Shown here one piece after another: positions 14,958-25,600 of a DNA stretch of 39,800 nucleotides. The notes beneath the pieces are model-generated. The model ran no database searches. It was given only the letters and a program-made list of their open reading frames with translations, and had not been told where the DNA came from. Each line of letters begins with the position of its first letter. Position 1 is the stretch's first letter. The translations under genes and the position numbers were made by a program. The stretch is taken from the NCBI GenBank assembly GCA_030539035.1, contig JAUNSU010000024.1, forward strand, positions 1 through 39,800, read 5' to 3'. The stretch is from Planctomycetia bacterium (GTDB lineage: Bacteria > Planctomycetota > Planctomycetia > Pirellulales > Thermoguttaceae).

Positions 14958-16688
14958 ATGAAATATGCATCAGTTCAAATTCTTTTGTTTGTTCTTTCCC
15001 TTTCGATCTGTTCTTTTCTGCCCGGATCGGAATCGGAAGATCAGCAGCTTCACGAACAATATCTTGCGCTTCTGAAATGGACAGAAACCGGAACGGAAAA
15101 AGAGATTCCGGAAATTGCTCCTTTACTTGCGTCGGAAAAAATGAATACGGCGGCGCGAACCGCTTTAATGAACATTCCCGGAGAACAGGGACGGCTTGTT
15201 CTGCGAAAAGCACTGAATACCCTGAACGGAAACAACCTTGCCGGCGTGATTCAAACTCTTGCCGCAATGAACGATACCGAATCGATTCCGAAGATCATTG
15301 ATCTTCTCGCGTCGAAAGATTCAGTGGTTGCCCAGGCCGCCTGCTTTGCGCTTGGAAAACTCGGATCGCCCGCCGCGGAAAAAGCGCTTCTTGCCCGATT
15401 GAACAATTCCGATCAAGAGATCACCGATCGGGCCGCGCTCGCCCTGCTTATTCTCGCGGATAAAAAGGCCAATCCGAACGATCTGTTTAACGCGATTCTC
15501 GGTGCGAAGATTTCTGATTCGGTTCAAATGATCGCAAAGATCCGAATCGCCTGCAAGCCCCGAACGGTCTATCAGGCACCTGTCCCCGAATCACTGAAGC
15601 TTGATCGGGCAAAATTCGAATCCCTGCTCGATGTGCTCCTAGCCAACTGGACGGATCCGAAAACGGAATCGACTCGTATTCAGGCGGATACGGTTTGTCA
15701 AAATGTTCTTCCCGGCTCCGGATATGAACAGGCGATTGCCGCACGATTCGCGAAAGCCAGCACAGATCAGAAGATCTTTTTGATCAGTCTGCTCGCACGC
15801 GTCGGAACGCGGGAATCCTTGCAAACGATGGGATCCTTTATCGGCGATCCCGATGATCGTGTTGTCGATGCCATTACCCAATCGATGGGAGAATGGATCA
15901 ATACGGACGTGGCTCCTTATTTGCTGGAACTCGCCAAAAACCATCCCTCTGAGAAATACCGTTCCCGGGCCTTACGGGGCTATTTCCGTCTGATCCGCCA
16001 AATGGCCGATACCGGCAGCAAAAAAGTCGAGATGATTCGAACAGTGGAACCTTTGGTCAAGCGTCCAGGCGACCGCAAAGTTTTCGATCAGCTTTGCAAT
16101 CAGATCGAAGGAAGCCGAAGGGACAAACGGATCTTCGACGGCAAGTCCTTTCAAGGCTGGGAAGGCAACATGGAATTTTTCCGAATCGAAAACGGAGTGA
16201 TCGTTGCCGGATCCATGGAAAAAGAGATTCCCCGAAATGAGTTTCTTTGCACTGAACAGCGATACACCGACTTCCAATTGACCCTGGAATGCAAGATCGC
16301 CGGCAAAGGATCGAACGCGGGAATCCAGTTCCGGTCCGAAAGAATTCCGAATCATCATGAAATGATCGGATATCAGGCCGACATGACCGAAGACGGCAAG
16401 TATTGGGGCCGATTATACGATGAATCGCGCCGAAAGACATTCCTTTACGATACAAAGGAGGATCTGATCGCGAAGGCTTACAAACCGAACGACTGGAACG
16501 AATACAAAATTCTCTGCTGGGGCAAAAATATTAAAATTTGGCTCAACGGAACTCTTACCGTTGATTATACGGAAAAGGAAAATGTTCCAATGGACGGAGT
16601 GATCGGCCTTCAAATTCATAAAGGCCCCAAGAGTGAGGCCTTCTATCGCAATATCCGGCTCGAAGTTTATTCGACTCAACTGAAATAA
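14958..16688 (+). CDS. Secreted HEAT-repeat protein with C-terminal DUF1080 domain
   Basis: A 576-residue protein with a signal peptide (about 1-25). Residues about 30-370 are helical HEAT/PBS-lyase-type repeats, clearest in ASKDSVVAQAACFALGKLGS and PAAEKALLARL. Residues about 375-576 are DUF1080 (now described as 3-keto-disaccharide hydrolase-like, concanavalin fold), with IFDGKSFQGWEG, the GSNAGIQFRSE core and the IKIWLNGTLTVDY end. Residues in the substrate site were not assigned. It lies 84 bp after the exported Gfo/Idh gene on the same strand. The two may act together on an oxidised disaccharide (inference). The start has GAGAGGA about 8 nt upstream. The fold-back repeat lies in the gap after its stop. 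Confidence 0.88.
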   Translation: MKYASVQILLFVLSLSICSFLPGSESEDQQLHEQYLALLKWTETGTEKEIPEIAPLLASEKMNTAARTALMNIPGEQGRLVLRKALNTLNGNNLAGVIQTLAAMNDTESIPKIIDLLASKDSVVAQAACFALGKLGSPAAEKALLARLNNSDQEITDRAALALLILADKKANPNDLFNAILGAKISDSVQMIAKIRIACKPRTVYQAPVPESLKLDRAKFESLLDVLLANWTDPKTESTRIQADTVCQNVLPGSGYEQAIAARFAKASTDQKIFLISLLARVGTRESLQTMGSFIGDPDDRVVDAITQSMGEWINTDVAPYLLELAKNHPSEKYRSRALRGYFRLIRQMADTGSKKVEMIRTVEPLVKRPGDRKVFDQLCNQIEGSRRDKRIFDGKSFQGWEGNMEFFRIENGVIVAGSMEKEIPRNEFLCTEQRYTDFQLTLECKIAGKGSNAGIQFRSERIPNHHEMIGYQADMTEDGKYWGRLYDESRRKTFLYDTKEDLIAKAYKPNDWNEYKILCWGKNIKIWLNGTLTVDYTEKENVPMDGVIGLQIHKGPKSEAFYRNIRLEVYSTQLK

Positions 16689-16699
16689 AGACCTCATAC

Positions 16700-16853
16700 C
16701 GTAAAAATATTTTTGTTTGGAACCACGGATAAACACGGATGAAATCCCTATAAGATTCGGGGCTGATATTTTTGATGAAAACGTGTTTTTACGAAAAAAA
16801 ATATCCGTGAAAATCCGTGGTTTCAAAATCGGTTATTTACAGTTTGAGTAAAG
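16700..16853. repeat. Complete copy of a fold-back dispersed repeat (MITE/REP-like)
   Basis: This copy lies between convergent genes. AACCACGGAT and CACGGAT (16721-16740) pair with ATCCGTG and ATCCGTGGTT (16803-16822), giving 17 bp with an AAA/AAA internal loop and a 62-nt loop. Near-identical partial copies occupy 1-54 and 39709-39800. No ORF is inside. The word ATCCGTG-n-ATCCGTGG occurs in short intergenic repeats of several bacterial genomes (general memory, not checked). Confidence 0.9.
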
Positions 16854-16861
16854 ACCTTGAC

Positions 16862-18379
16862 TTATTCAAAAATGAGTGAGTAGAGATCCGCTTCGCACAG
16901 ATAAAATTTCAAAATGACCGGTTTGCCGCTGATCGGGGAAAGATCTTTGGATCCTTTCCAGGAAACGCGCCGGTCAAGAGAATCACCGTAAATGATATCG
17001 CATTCCTTTTTGGAAAACCCGGGAATCGGATTTCCTTTCAGATCGCAGATCTCAACATAAGCGCTGCCGAATCCCGAGGTTGCGATATTCAGGGAAAGCT
17101 CTTTTCCTGTAAACGTCAACGGCTGAGTCGCAACGATTCCCGGCTTCGTTTTCGCGTGAAGAGAAGCAATGCCGTCAATTCGAAGCGCATAGCGGCGGCA
17201 GCGGAGATCGTATCCGGTAAAGGAAGATTCCGTTGCGTAAAACGACAGTTCCCTTCCTTCATCTTCTTCGGGCGAATCGGTTTCAACAATTCCATGTCCG
17301 ATGTAATTATCGCCGTATCCCCAATTATACAATGTCTTCAGGCCCGGAGCAAGAAAAACATCATTGGAAGACTTAAAATTGTATCCATCACGGGAAGCGA
17401 AAAAGATCGAGTCGGGAGTAACCGTCCCGAACCGCGGATTGACCTTCATTCGGATTTTTCGTTCTTCCTGTTCCGGCAGCAGCTTGAAGGATTCCGTCGT
17501 TTTATTATCATTGTATCGGGCCGGAAAGCCGATATAGATTTGCGGCGCGCGGTAATACGGCTGAATCTGGTTGGTATAGAATTCCCCATGATCGGTTTTC
17601 GGGAGATCCGCATCAGGCACATTGATCATTTTTTCTTTGGTCCAATGAATAAAATCATCGGAAACGGCCCGTTCGGCGCTGCGGAATCCCCGCGGATCCC
17701 AAGCGCGGTAATAGAGAACATACTTTTTTTCGGTAATAGACCAGAACGCAACATTTTGCGAATCGAACGCGTTCGGCGTTTTCGGAGCGTAAACAGGCTT
17801 TCCCTCGTTTTTTGCGGTCCAATGAATTCCGTCCGCAGAAGTCCAGACAACCATACACCCAGATGTTCCATTGGATACGGCTTTAAACCTTTCCTGAGGA
17901 AGCGACTTCGGATTGGCGTCAAGAAACGGATTAAAGTTCATCACATGGCTTACGATAATATTATTTTCTTTGGATCCGCCCCACTCAACAAGATGAAGCG
18001 GCCGATAAGTCCAATGGATCCCGTCCTTGCTTTGCATAAAGCACGCGTACATATTTTTTGTATGCCAAGGCGTAATATTCTCGCCGGGCGTCGCAACGTA
18101 ATACATGAGATAAATTTTCTGAATCGGATCGTAAAGGACGGTATGAAATTTTGAGCCGGCCCCTTCCCAGGCACGATTTCGTATATCGCTCAATTCTTTT
18201 CGAACCGGCTGATGAACCAGAATCTGAACGTTTTCCATTGAGGAGATCAGCCATTGATCGTCCAGAAAAAGCTGCCGCTCCGATTTGATCGGGATCACGG
18301 TCTGTTTGGATTCTTCCGCGCAAACAAAAGCGGACAGCGCCGCGATCAAAAACATCATCCCCGTTAAAATCTTTTTCAT
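16862..18379 (-). CDS. Secreted five-bladed-propeller glycosidase-like protein (GH43/GH32 type)
   Basis: A 505-residue protein with a signal peptide (1-21). The mature part opens with RQLFLDDQWLISS, followed by repeated propeller-style motifs: SKDGIHWTYRP, SADGIHWTAKN and DDFIHWTKEK. This Ser/Asp-x-x-x-His-Trp-Thr pattern is typical of GH43/GH32-like blades. The C-terminal approximately 100 residues (about 400-505) look like a beta-sandwich. Catalytic acids were not securely placed, so glycosidase activity is inferred. The start has AAGGGA upstream. It follows the PQQ-propeller gene by 25 bp, probably as the second gene of one operon, and converges on the HEAT-DUF1080 gene across the repeat. 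Confidence 0.75.
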   Translation of the reverse strand: MKKILTGMMFLIAALSAFVCAEESKQTVIPIKSERQLFLDDQWLISSMENVQILVHQPVRKELSDIRNRAWEGAGSKFHTVLYDPIQKIYLMYYVATPGENITPWHTKNMYACFMQSKDGIHWTYRPLHLVEWGGSKENNIIVSHVMNFNPFLDANPKSLPQERFKAVSNGTSGCMVVWTSADGIHWTAKNEGKPVYAPKTPNAFDSQNVAFWSITEKKYVLYYRAWDPRGFRSAERAVSDDFIHWTKEKMINVPDADLPKTDHGEFYTNQIQPYYRAPQIYIGFPARYNDNKTTESFKLLPEQEERKIRMKVNPRFGTVTPDSIFFASRDGYNFKSSNDVFLAPGLKTLYNWGYGDNYIGHGIVETDSPEEDEGRELSFYATESSFTGYDLRCRRYALRIDGIASLHAKTKPGIVATQPLTFTGKELSLNIATSGFGSAYVEICDLKGNPIPGFSKKECDIIYGDSLDRRVSWKGSKDLSPISGKPVILKFYLCEADLYSLIFE

Positions 18380-18404
18380 TATCTGTTTCCCTTAACCGGT
18401 TCCT

Positions 18405-19649
18405 TTATTTTTTCAGATCGTACTGGAAGAGCTTGTCCTGGTCCCGGACATACATTCGGCCGTCGAGAATGATCGGATAAGTCCAGGCGTTTTTATCGCT
18501 CCGATCCTGTTGCGTAAAGCGTCCTTTCTCGATGTATTTTTCCGGATTGGCTTCGACAAGGACGATCTCTCCGCTGCTCTCCCCTCGCAGATACAGTTTT
18601 CCGTCGGCGTAAGAGATCGCGCTGACCGAACGGAATCGGCGGTTTTCCCAAAGGATCTTTCCGGTCGCAATATCAAAGCAGTAAAGAGCTCCGCTGCTGG
18701 AAGTCGAATAGACTTTACCGTCAAGGCAAATCAGACCATGATGTTTGTTGTCCACCTTTTTCATTGTGTAATTTTCTTCGAAGATCGTTTTTCCTCTTCT
18801 TGTTGCGATTTGATATCCGAATCCGCCGACACCGTAGGCGCAAGTCGCAAAAAGCGATCCGTTCGCATAAACAGGATCAGTACAGGCGGCGACCCTTCCC
18901 GGAAAAGCGACTTTCCAAAGCACTTTTCCATTTTCCGGATCTATTCCCGCGATATGATCACTCATCATTACAAGATATTGACGTTTTCCTTCGATCTCAA
19001 CCGGCGTAATCGACGCATAAGTTGCGTCGTCCTTGATTTGAGTCGATCTCCAGATCAGCTTTCCGGTCTTTTTATTAAAGGCGATTACAGATCCCTTTTT
19101 CCCGCCGGGAGTGCAAACAACCTTTTCCCCGTCCAGAAGAACCGATTCGGCGAATCCCCAGTTCATTCTGGGATTCATCATTCCGCCGCCGAAATCATTG
19201 ACGAGATCTTTGGTCCATTTGATCTTTCCGAATTCAAAGTCGGCGCAGAAAAGGATCCCCCTTTGGGTTAATCCGTACACATTTTCTCCATCCGTGCTGG
19301 GAGTCGATTTTGGTCCGATATGTCCGCCAATCGCTCCGCCGGGAGCGATCTGAGCTTTTCCCAGCACTTTCCCCGATTCCCGATCCAGAGCAACCAGACA
19401 GGTAATATCCGCGAAATCCCCAAGCGTAAAGATCCGATTTCCATAAATACAAAGATTGGAATACCCTTCCCCAAGTCCGGAGGAAATTTGAAGTACTTTC
19501 GGGCCTTCGTCGGGCCATTCTTCCAAAAGACCGGTTTCCGGAGAGATATTGTCCCGATTCGGGCCCTTCCAGTTCGGCCAATCGGCGCCGGAAAGAAGAA
19601 AGGATAATCCGAGTCCCAAAATGAGCAGAAAAAGGGTTTTATATCGCAT
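18405..19649 (-). CDS. Secreted PQQ-binding-like beta-propeller protein (BamB-like fold)
   Basis: A 414-residue protein with a signal peptide (1-21). It opens with DWPNWKGPNRDNISPETGLL, as in planctomycete PQQ-propeller proteins, and has repeated blades with the pattern (D/N)xxTGKxxW: NKKTGKLIWRS, DPENGKVLWKV and DIATGKILWEN. The fold is that of BamB and quinoprotein dehydrogenases. No PQQ-site or metal residues could be assigned, so a structural or sugar-binding role is as likely as an enzyme. The start has AAGGAG upstream. It is the first gene of the operon with the GH43-like protein and is divergent from the DUF11 gene across 333 bp. Confidence 0.85.
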   Translation of the reverse strand: MRYKTLFLLILGLGLSFLLSGADWPNWKGPNRDNISPETGLLEEWPDEGPKVLQISSGLGEGYSNLCIYGNRIFTLGDFADITCLVALDRESGKVLGKAQIAPGGAIGGHIGPKSTPSTDGENVYGLTQRGILFCADFEFGKIKWTKDLVNDFGGGMMNPRMNWGFAESVLLDGEKVVCTPGGKKGSVIAFNKKTGKLIWRSTQIKDDATYASITPVEIEGKRQYLVMMSDHIAGIDPENGKVLWKVAFPGRVAACTDPVYANGSLFATCAYGVGGFGYQIATRRGKTIFEENYTMKKVDNKHHGLICLDGKVYSTSSSGALYCFDIATGKILWENRRFRSVSAISYADGKLYLRGESSGEIVLVEANPEKYIEKGRFTQQDRSDKNAWTYPIILDGRMYVRDQDKLFQYDLKK

Positions 19650-19982
19650 TTTTTAATCTCCTTGATTTTGTGTTTGATATGTTCATTAATGTTCAATAAT
19701 CGTAATTCGTAAAATATTTCAGACATTTTTGAAAAAAGACCGAATTGCTCTTTTCCAAAATCGAAAAAATTGTTATTTATAGGGTGTATTTCCAATTTTT
19801 GCCGAAAGTTCCGGAGAAAACAGGGATCGAATCGGTTCTTAAACACTGAAAATTGGAAGGACGGACCGGGAAAATTCCTCACCGATATTGGAATTATAAA
19901 AGAAATCGGGAAAGAAACAAGAGACGGAAGAGATCTTCCGCAAAGACCATCAGAAAGTATAGAGAGATATTCAGGTAAGAGA
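19650..19982. other. 333-bp divergent intergenic region without recognised gene
   Basis: AT-rich near the PQQ gene, with a tandem 10-bp direct repeat (ATGTTCATTA at 19679-19688, ATGTTCAATA at 19689-19698). Nearer the DUF11 gene there is an inverted repeat CGGAAGA/TCTTCCG (19925-19931, 19934-19940). Clear -35/-10 pairs were not found on either strand. The DUF11 reading frame stays open upstream to 19770 but lacks a ribosome site there. Confidence 0.5.
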
Positions 19983-22031
19983 ATGCAAAAAACAACTGTA
20001 CGATATATTGCCGGGTTTACGGGAAGTTTATTGATTCTCGTCGGGCTTTTTGGAACCTTTCAAAGAATGATCGCACCGCATCCGCTCAGCGCGGAATCGA
20101 ATCCGAAGGCCGCCGCTCCCCAATCGGATCCAGCTCCGACAAGTTCGTTGGCGGCAGAAGCCCCGAAAAAGGAAGCGGCCCCCCCGTTTCCTTCGGTGAA
20201 TGTTCCTTTCGCACCGGAAGCGCCGAGCGCTCTTCCCCTGAAAAAGGAAGAGTCCTTGAAGACCCCTGAAATGCCGAAAGTCAATCCGGCGCCAGCCGAA
20301 CTGAATCCGGTTCCTCCAGTTCCGAATCATCCGGCATTCCATTCCGTTCCCGCAAAGGCGGATCACTCGAACGCTCCGGGCGCGGACGTCCGGCCCTTGC
20401 CCTCCAGGGAAAGTCTTCCGACCGCACCGAAGTCCCCAGCAGTGAATCAGGCGATTCCGCTGGGATCTCCGCAGAGTGCGCCTCTTCCCGGCCTTACGCC
20501 TCTGGTAAAGGAACCGGCTCCTCTCGCATTGCCTTCTCAAAAAACGGAATCCCTCCGCCAAAATCCGAATCCCGCTTCGCAAGTCAAGATGGATCAGAAA
20601 TACCGTCGATCTTCGAATCGGGGAAATACCGTTGCCGGAACAGGACTTCCCGGAACAACCGATCTGGAAGGCGAACAAAAAGCGAACGTGATTCTGAAAA
20701 AGATCGTTCCGGAAGAGGTCCAGGTTGGTCAAAAATCGCTCTTCCGAATCTTGGTTAAAAATATTGGAGAAAAAAGAGCGCGCAATGTCGTTCTTCGGGA
20801 AGAGATCCCCGCGAAAACCTTTTTTGAATCGGCGGATCCCGTCGTTTCTCCCACTCCGCAAGGAGAATTGATCTGGAAAGATTTCGATCTCGCACCCAAT
20901 GAAGAACGAACCTTTGCTTATACCGCTGTTCCGCAGGAAGAAGGTGAACTTGGCAGTATCGCATCGATCAGCTTTTCGACCGATGTCTCCGGGAAGACCG
21001 TATGTACCCGTCCGAACCTTCAAGTGGATGTCAAAGCCCCCAAATCAATCGTGATCGGGGAAGAACTTCCTTTGGAAATCCTGATCTCCAATACGGGAAC
21101 AGGAGCGGCCAACGATTTAATGCTTACCGAAAAAGTCCCCGCCGGACTTACCCATCCCGGCGGATCCGTTCTGGAAAACAAAATCGAACGAATCGCTCCG
21201 GGTGAAGCGAAAAAGCTGACCCTTACCCTGAAAAGCACGGCGCCGGGAACAGCCGCCAATATTCTGCTTTTGAGCGACGGAAAAGGATATTCCAAAGAAG
21301 TGAAAACCGAGATTCGGGTCAACGCCCCCGAACTTCTGCTCCAGATCACCGGAAGCAAACAGCGTTATCTCGACCGGGAATCGACCTATACTCTAAAGAT
21401 CACGAATCCGGGAAGCGCAGCCGCGAAGAATGTAAGTCTTACGGCGACCCTTCCGGATAATGTTCAGTTCATTCGAACAAATAATCTTGGCGAATACGAT
21501 AAAGCGGCGCACACCGTTCGCTGGGAACTTGTCGAGCTTCCGGAAAATATCGCGCCGGGCGAAATCGAACTCGTTGTCCTTCCGGCCCGAATCGGATCCG
21601 GAAGACTTCTCCTTCAGGGAGAAGGGGAAAACGGACTCTCCGCCGAAGTCTCCCAGGAGATCAGCGTCGACGGTCTTGCCGCTCTTTCGTATACGGTCAA
21701 ATCGCTCTCCGATCCGGTTGAAGTTGGAAAAGAGGCGGAATATGAGATCTGTATTTCCAATAAAGGAACAAAGAATTCCACGAACATCAATCTTCAGGTT
21801 CTTGTTCCCGATGAAATGAAAGTATCTGGATCGGAAGGACCGACAAAATACCAGATCCGCAATGGAGCGCTCCTCTTCGACAATATCGGATCCCTTGGAG
21901 CCAAACAGGACGTTGTTTATAAATTGAAAGCGATCTGCTCCGTTCCGGGCGACCACCGAATCAAAGTACAGGTCAGTTCCGACGATTTTGAACGTCTGGT
22001 CAAAGAAGAAAGTGTTCGGGCCTATCGCTGA
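19983..22031 (+). CDS. Membrane-anchored DUF11-repeat surface/periplasmic protein with Pro-rich stalk
   Basis: A 682-residue protein from the ATG at 19983 (AGGTAAGAGA upstream). A hydrophobic segment (8-25) serves as signal or anchor. About residues 38-210 are Pro/Ala/Ser-rich, a disordered stalk. The rest holds about four Ig-like DUF11/CARDB-type repeats, each with the motif N(T/I)GxxxAxNVxLxxxxP: ILVKNIGEKRARNVVL, ILISNTGTGAANDLML, LKITNPGSAAAKNVSL and ICISNKGTKNSTNINL. Such domains mediate adhesion or cell-surface structure; no enzyme is expected. It is followed by tsaE (gap 95 bp) and the large exported protein on the same strand. It is large for such neighbours, but codon use looks native. 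Confidence 0.8.
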   Translation: MQKTTVRYIAGFTGSLLILVGLFGTFQRMIAPHPLSAESNPKAAAPQSDPAPTSSLAAEAPKKEAAPPFPSVNVPFAPEAPSALPLKKEESLKTPEMPKVNPAPAELNPVPPVPNHPAFHSVPAKADHSNAPGADVRPLPSRESLPTAPKSPAVNQAIPLGSPQSAPLPGLTPLVKEPAPLALPSQKTESLRQNPNPASQVKMDQKYRRSSNRGNTVAGTGLPGTTDLEGEQKANVILKKIVPEEVQVGQKSLFRILVKNIGEKRARNVVLREEIPAKTFFESADPVVSPTPQGELIWKDFDLAPNEERTFAYTAVPQEEGELGSIASISFSTDVSGKTVCTRPNLQVDVKAPKSIVIGEELPLEILISNTGTGAANDLMLTEKVPAGLTHPGGSVLENKIERIAPGEAKKLTLTLKSTAPGTAANILLLSDGKGYSKEVKTEIRVNAPELLLQITGSKQRYLDRESTYTLKITNPGSAAAKNVSLTATLPDNVQFIRTNNLGEYDKAAHTVRWELVELPENIAPGEIELVVLPARIGSGRLLLQGEGENGLSAEVSQEISVDGLAALSYTVKSLSDPVEVGKEAEYEICISNKGTKNSTNINLQVLVPDEMKVSGSEGPTKYQIRNGALLFDNIGSLGAKQDVVYKLKAICSVPGDHRIKVQVSSDDFERLVKEESVRAYR

Positions 22032-22126
22032 TTTCGCGATTGCAGCCGCTCATCGTCCGATCCGATCTTCTTTCAGAAGGCCGATCGGAACGTTTTTTTC
22101 CTCTCACTGTTCGAGAACAGACAATT

Positions 22127-22627
22127 ATGGACAAGATCGATTTTACATTTACAGCACACAGGGAATCGGAAACGGATCAGCTGGGAAAAGTTCTTGCGTC
22201 AACCCTTCCCAACGGATCGGTTGTTGCTTTGAACGGAACATTGGGGGCAGGCAAGACCCGTCTGGTCCGCGCAATCGCGGAGGCTTCCGGCGTTCCCCGG
22301 GAAACCGTTTCCAGCCCGACTTTTGTTCTGATTCATGAATACGATGAAGGAGATCGGCCCATTTATCATTTTGACACCTATCGGCTCAAAAATGAAGAAG
22401 AATTTCTCGAACTTGGTCCGGACGACTATTTCGACGGCGAAGGGATCTCTCTGATCGAATGGGCGGATCGCATCGCCGGTGTTCTTCCCGATCAAAGAAT
22501 TGAGATCGAAATTTTGCTTTCCGATGAAGAGACCCGTGAGTTCCGTATCGCCTTTCACGGCTTTCCCGAATCACTTCAGAATTCCTTTATGGAAAATGCC
22601 CGGACCGAAGGACTGGTCCTCAATTGA
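22127..22627 (+). CDS. tsaE: TsaE, ATPase for tRNA threonylcarbamoyladenosine synthesis
   Basis: A 166-residue cytoplasmic ATPase that works with TsaB-TsaD to make t6A37 on ANN-decoding tRNAs. Landmarks: Walker A GTLGAGKT (37-44), SPTF (63-66), HFDTYR (81-86) and EW (111-112). The start at the ATG 22127 is chosen because it gives normal TsaE length; a TTG 29 codons upstream is a weaker option. The ribosome site is poor. It lies between the DUF11 gene and the large exported protein. The tsaE position inside a surface-protein cluster looks incidental. Confidence 0.95.
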   Translation: MDKIDFTFTAHRESETDQLGKVLASTLPNGSVVALNGTLGAGKTRLVRAIAEASGVPRETVSSPTFVLIHEYDEGDRPIYHFDTYRLKNEEEFLELGPDDYFDGEGISLIEWADRIAGVLPDQRIEIEILLSDEETREFRIAFHGFPESLQNSFMENARTEGLVLN

Positions 22628-22642
22628 TCGCGCTTTCGCCTT

Positions 22643-25600
22643 ATGAAAAGAAACAGATTAAAAACATCTTCAGAAAACTCAAAGAAAAGAAACCGCCAAG
22701 GGAAAATTTTGGCGCGTCTCTTTTTTTTATTTCTGATCGTCCTTTTGATCTGCCGCTTTTCCCGCGAAATCCGCGCCGACGGTTTTTCCGACTATTATTT
22801 GAGTAATGCGGCGGCAAAGACAAATGCGGACAATCCTTCCTGGAGCGAACTGTTTGAAACCTCCGGGGTCAGCTGGCGCTATCTGTTCAAAAGCGGAAAA
22901 ACGAATGTTCTCGGACATTACCGATCCACTCTGTATCCGCACACCGGCCGCCAGTCGGAAGAGATCCGAATCGATTTTCCGGAACAGGGAGAGATCATTC
23001 TCGGACATTATCTGGACTATCCGATCTTGACCGACGAAACAAAGCCTTCCCTTTGGGTTCGATCGGACCGGACCGGGATCACGCTCGGCGCGCTTGTCGT
23101 ATTGCCGAAAACAATCCGGCCGGACACACAAACACCGCTGGTTCTTTTGATTCGGGGATCGTCCCTTAAACAGGCGGGGGAATGGGAAAAACTGGAGTTC
23201 GGCGCTCCGATCCGTATTCTTCAGGAAACCATTCAGGCCATTCGCGGAGAACATAATCTCTCTGTGGAATCCGAAGGCGCTTATATTCGGCAGATCGTTC
23301 TGATTGTGGAAGGAAACCGAAAACGGCAAACCCTTTTCATCGACGATCTTCAGCTCATGGAACATCTTCCCTGTTCCCCTTCCCTTCTTCAATGGAGCGA
23401 AAAGAACAACGGTTTTATTCCGATCAATCTGCTCGCTTTCCGAATCGCGGCAACGAACAGAACCGTTTTTCCTGATACCGATAATACGATGGGATTAGAG
23501 GAAGAAGAACCTTATCGGATCGGAACGCCGCTCTTGTCCTCACCGGCATCCGGCGAAAAAACCTATCAGGCCGCACGGCAAAAGATCTATGAAAAGATCG
23601 GAAAACAGACCGATGATCTTTCTCCCGGATTTAAAGAAGGAAACGCGGTCGTTCCCATTGGGGCGGCGCAGATCCCGGAAAAGATCGGACAAGTCGATTA
23701 TCTTTTTGGAAATTCTCCTTCCGGAGATCGGGTCGCAGCCGCTCAGTATTCCTCAAAAGTCTCCGTTCCCAAGCCGAACGACGGATCGGCAAAGATCGTA
23801 TCCGGCAGCGGAACATTATCCGATTCCGGAAAGGCGGCCGCTTTCACCGTCGGGCGCGGACCACTGGAAAAAGTCAATAAAATTGAATTCAAGGGCAAAT
23901 ATCTTACCCTCGACAACTATCAGCAGCTCGGAGTCTGCGCGATCGAATATCAGGGAGAACCGCTCTCCTTTCTGAAGAATCTTGGATTTAATGCGGTCTG
24001 GTTGAAAAAAGCGCCGTCCGCGCAGATCCTCCAGGAAGCCAAAAATCTGAATCTGTGGTTGATCGCCCCTCCGCCGATCGGAACAGAAACAGTGGAAACC
24101 GGAAACGGCGGAAATTCCGGCCCCCCCAATACCGGCGGATCGGTCGGCGCCGACGCGCTTCCCTATTTTAATCGCCGAACCGTTGATCCCATCTATGATT
24201 CCGTTCTGATCTGGGATATGGGAACGAATTACCGAAAAGCCGATCTGAAGAAATTTCAGGCGAACGCGAATTTGATCCGGATTCTGGATAGAAAAGGACG
24301 TCCTGTTGTTTGCAATGTCGATACCGGGATTTCCGAATACACCTACAGAAATGATACCGATCTTCTTTTGATCCGGCGGCAGCCCCTGTTGACCTCGCTG
24401 GATATGTGCGATTATGCGCGTTGGCTCTTCGGATATCCCAAGCTCGTTCTTCCGGAATTTCCGGTTTGGAATGAGATCCAGACACAGCCGGATGTTCAAC
24501 TTCTCGCGCAAACACGCTATTTTGGAGCGACGGATGAACTTCCTTCCCTGATCTCGTATGAACAGATCCGGCAGCAGGTCCGGCTTTCTCTTGCCGCAGG
24601 GTGCCATGGGATCCTGTTCGCGTCCAATACTCCACTGAACAGCCTGGATCACGAAACCCAATACCGCGCCTGCGCTCTGGAACTGATCAATTGGGAACTT
24701 CTGCTCCTTCATCCCTGGTTTGCGGGCGGAAATTCCGAGGAAGTTCTCGATTCCAATAATGAACAGGTCTCCGCGGTTTTGCAAAAAGTCAAGCAGACCA
24801 CCCTTCTGGTCCCTGTTTCCGCGGAAGAACACAATCAATATCAGATGGGCCAAACCGCCTGGAATAATATTTCTTTCGTCGCCCCGGTAAGAGACGGATA
24901 TAATGTTGAGATCGTTGCCCCGGGCGGATTGCAGCGTATTGTCTCTAAAAGAAAGGCGGGCGGTGTTTATCTCGATCTTGATGAATTAAGCATGAACTCC
25001 ATGCTCTTTTTAACCCAGTCGGACTGGTATAATCAGGAGATGGCCGAAAAAGCGCCTCTGTTCGGTCCCCGTATGTCCGAGTTGGCAATTCGGCTTGCCA
25101 AAATGCGATACGATGTCTTCCAAAAAACATTGAATCGCCTGAAAGCGGTTCAGGAAAACCGAAGAATGCCCTATTCCGGCAAAAAGCCGCTGCTGCCCCT
25201 TCCCGAATTGGATACCCTGAACACCTCGACACAAAGAGTGATTCTGGAAGCCGAACAGCTTTATAAAAATGAAGATTATCAGGAAGCGTGGTTCCAGGCG
25301 GAACGTGCGACCCGGGAAATCCGGCTTACGGAACGCCGCTTTTGGCTTACGGCAACCGCGAACGAGATCTGCCGCCCGGTTCTTCCCGTTTCCATCTCCT
25401 TCAGTACACTTCCCGCGTATCTGGAAAACTATAAACGGATCAACGGAAAAGAGATCCGGCTCGTTGACGAAAACCGGATCCAGGGAGGCGATATGGAAAA
25501 CTTGTCGATCTGGACAAACGGTCCCTGGGCAAGATTTCAGGATCCTGTCGCCGGAGTCCGTGCGGAAGTAATGCTCGATCTCGGATCCGCCCACAGCGGA

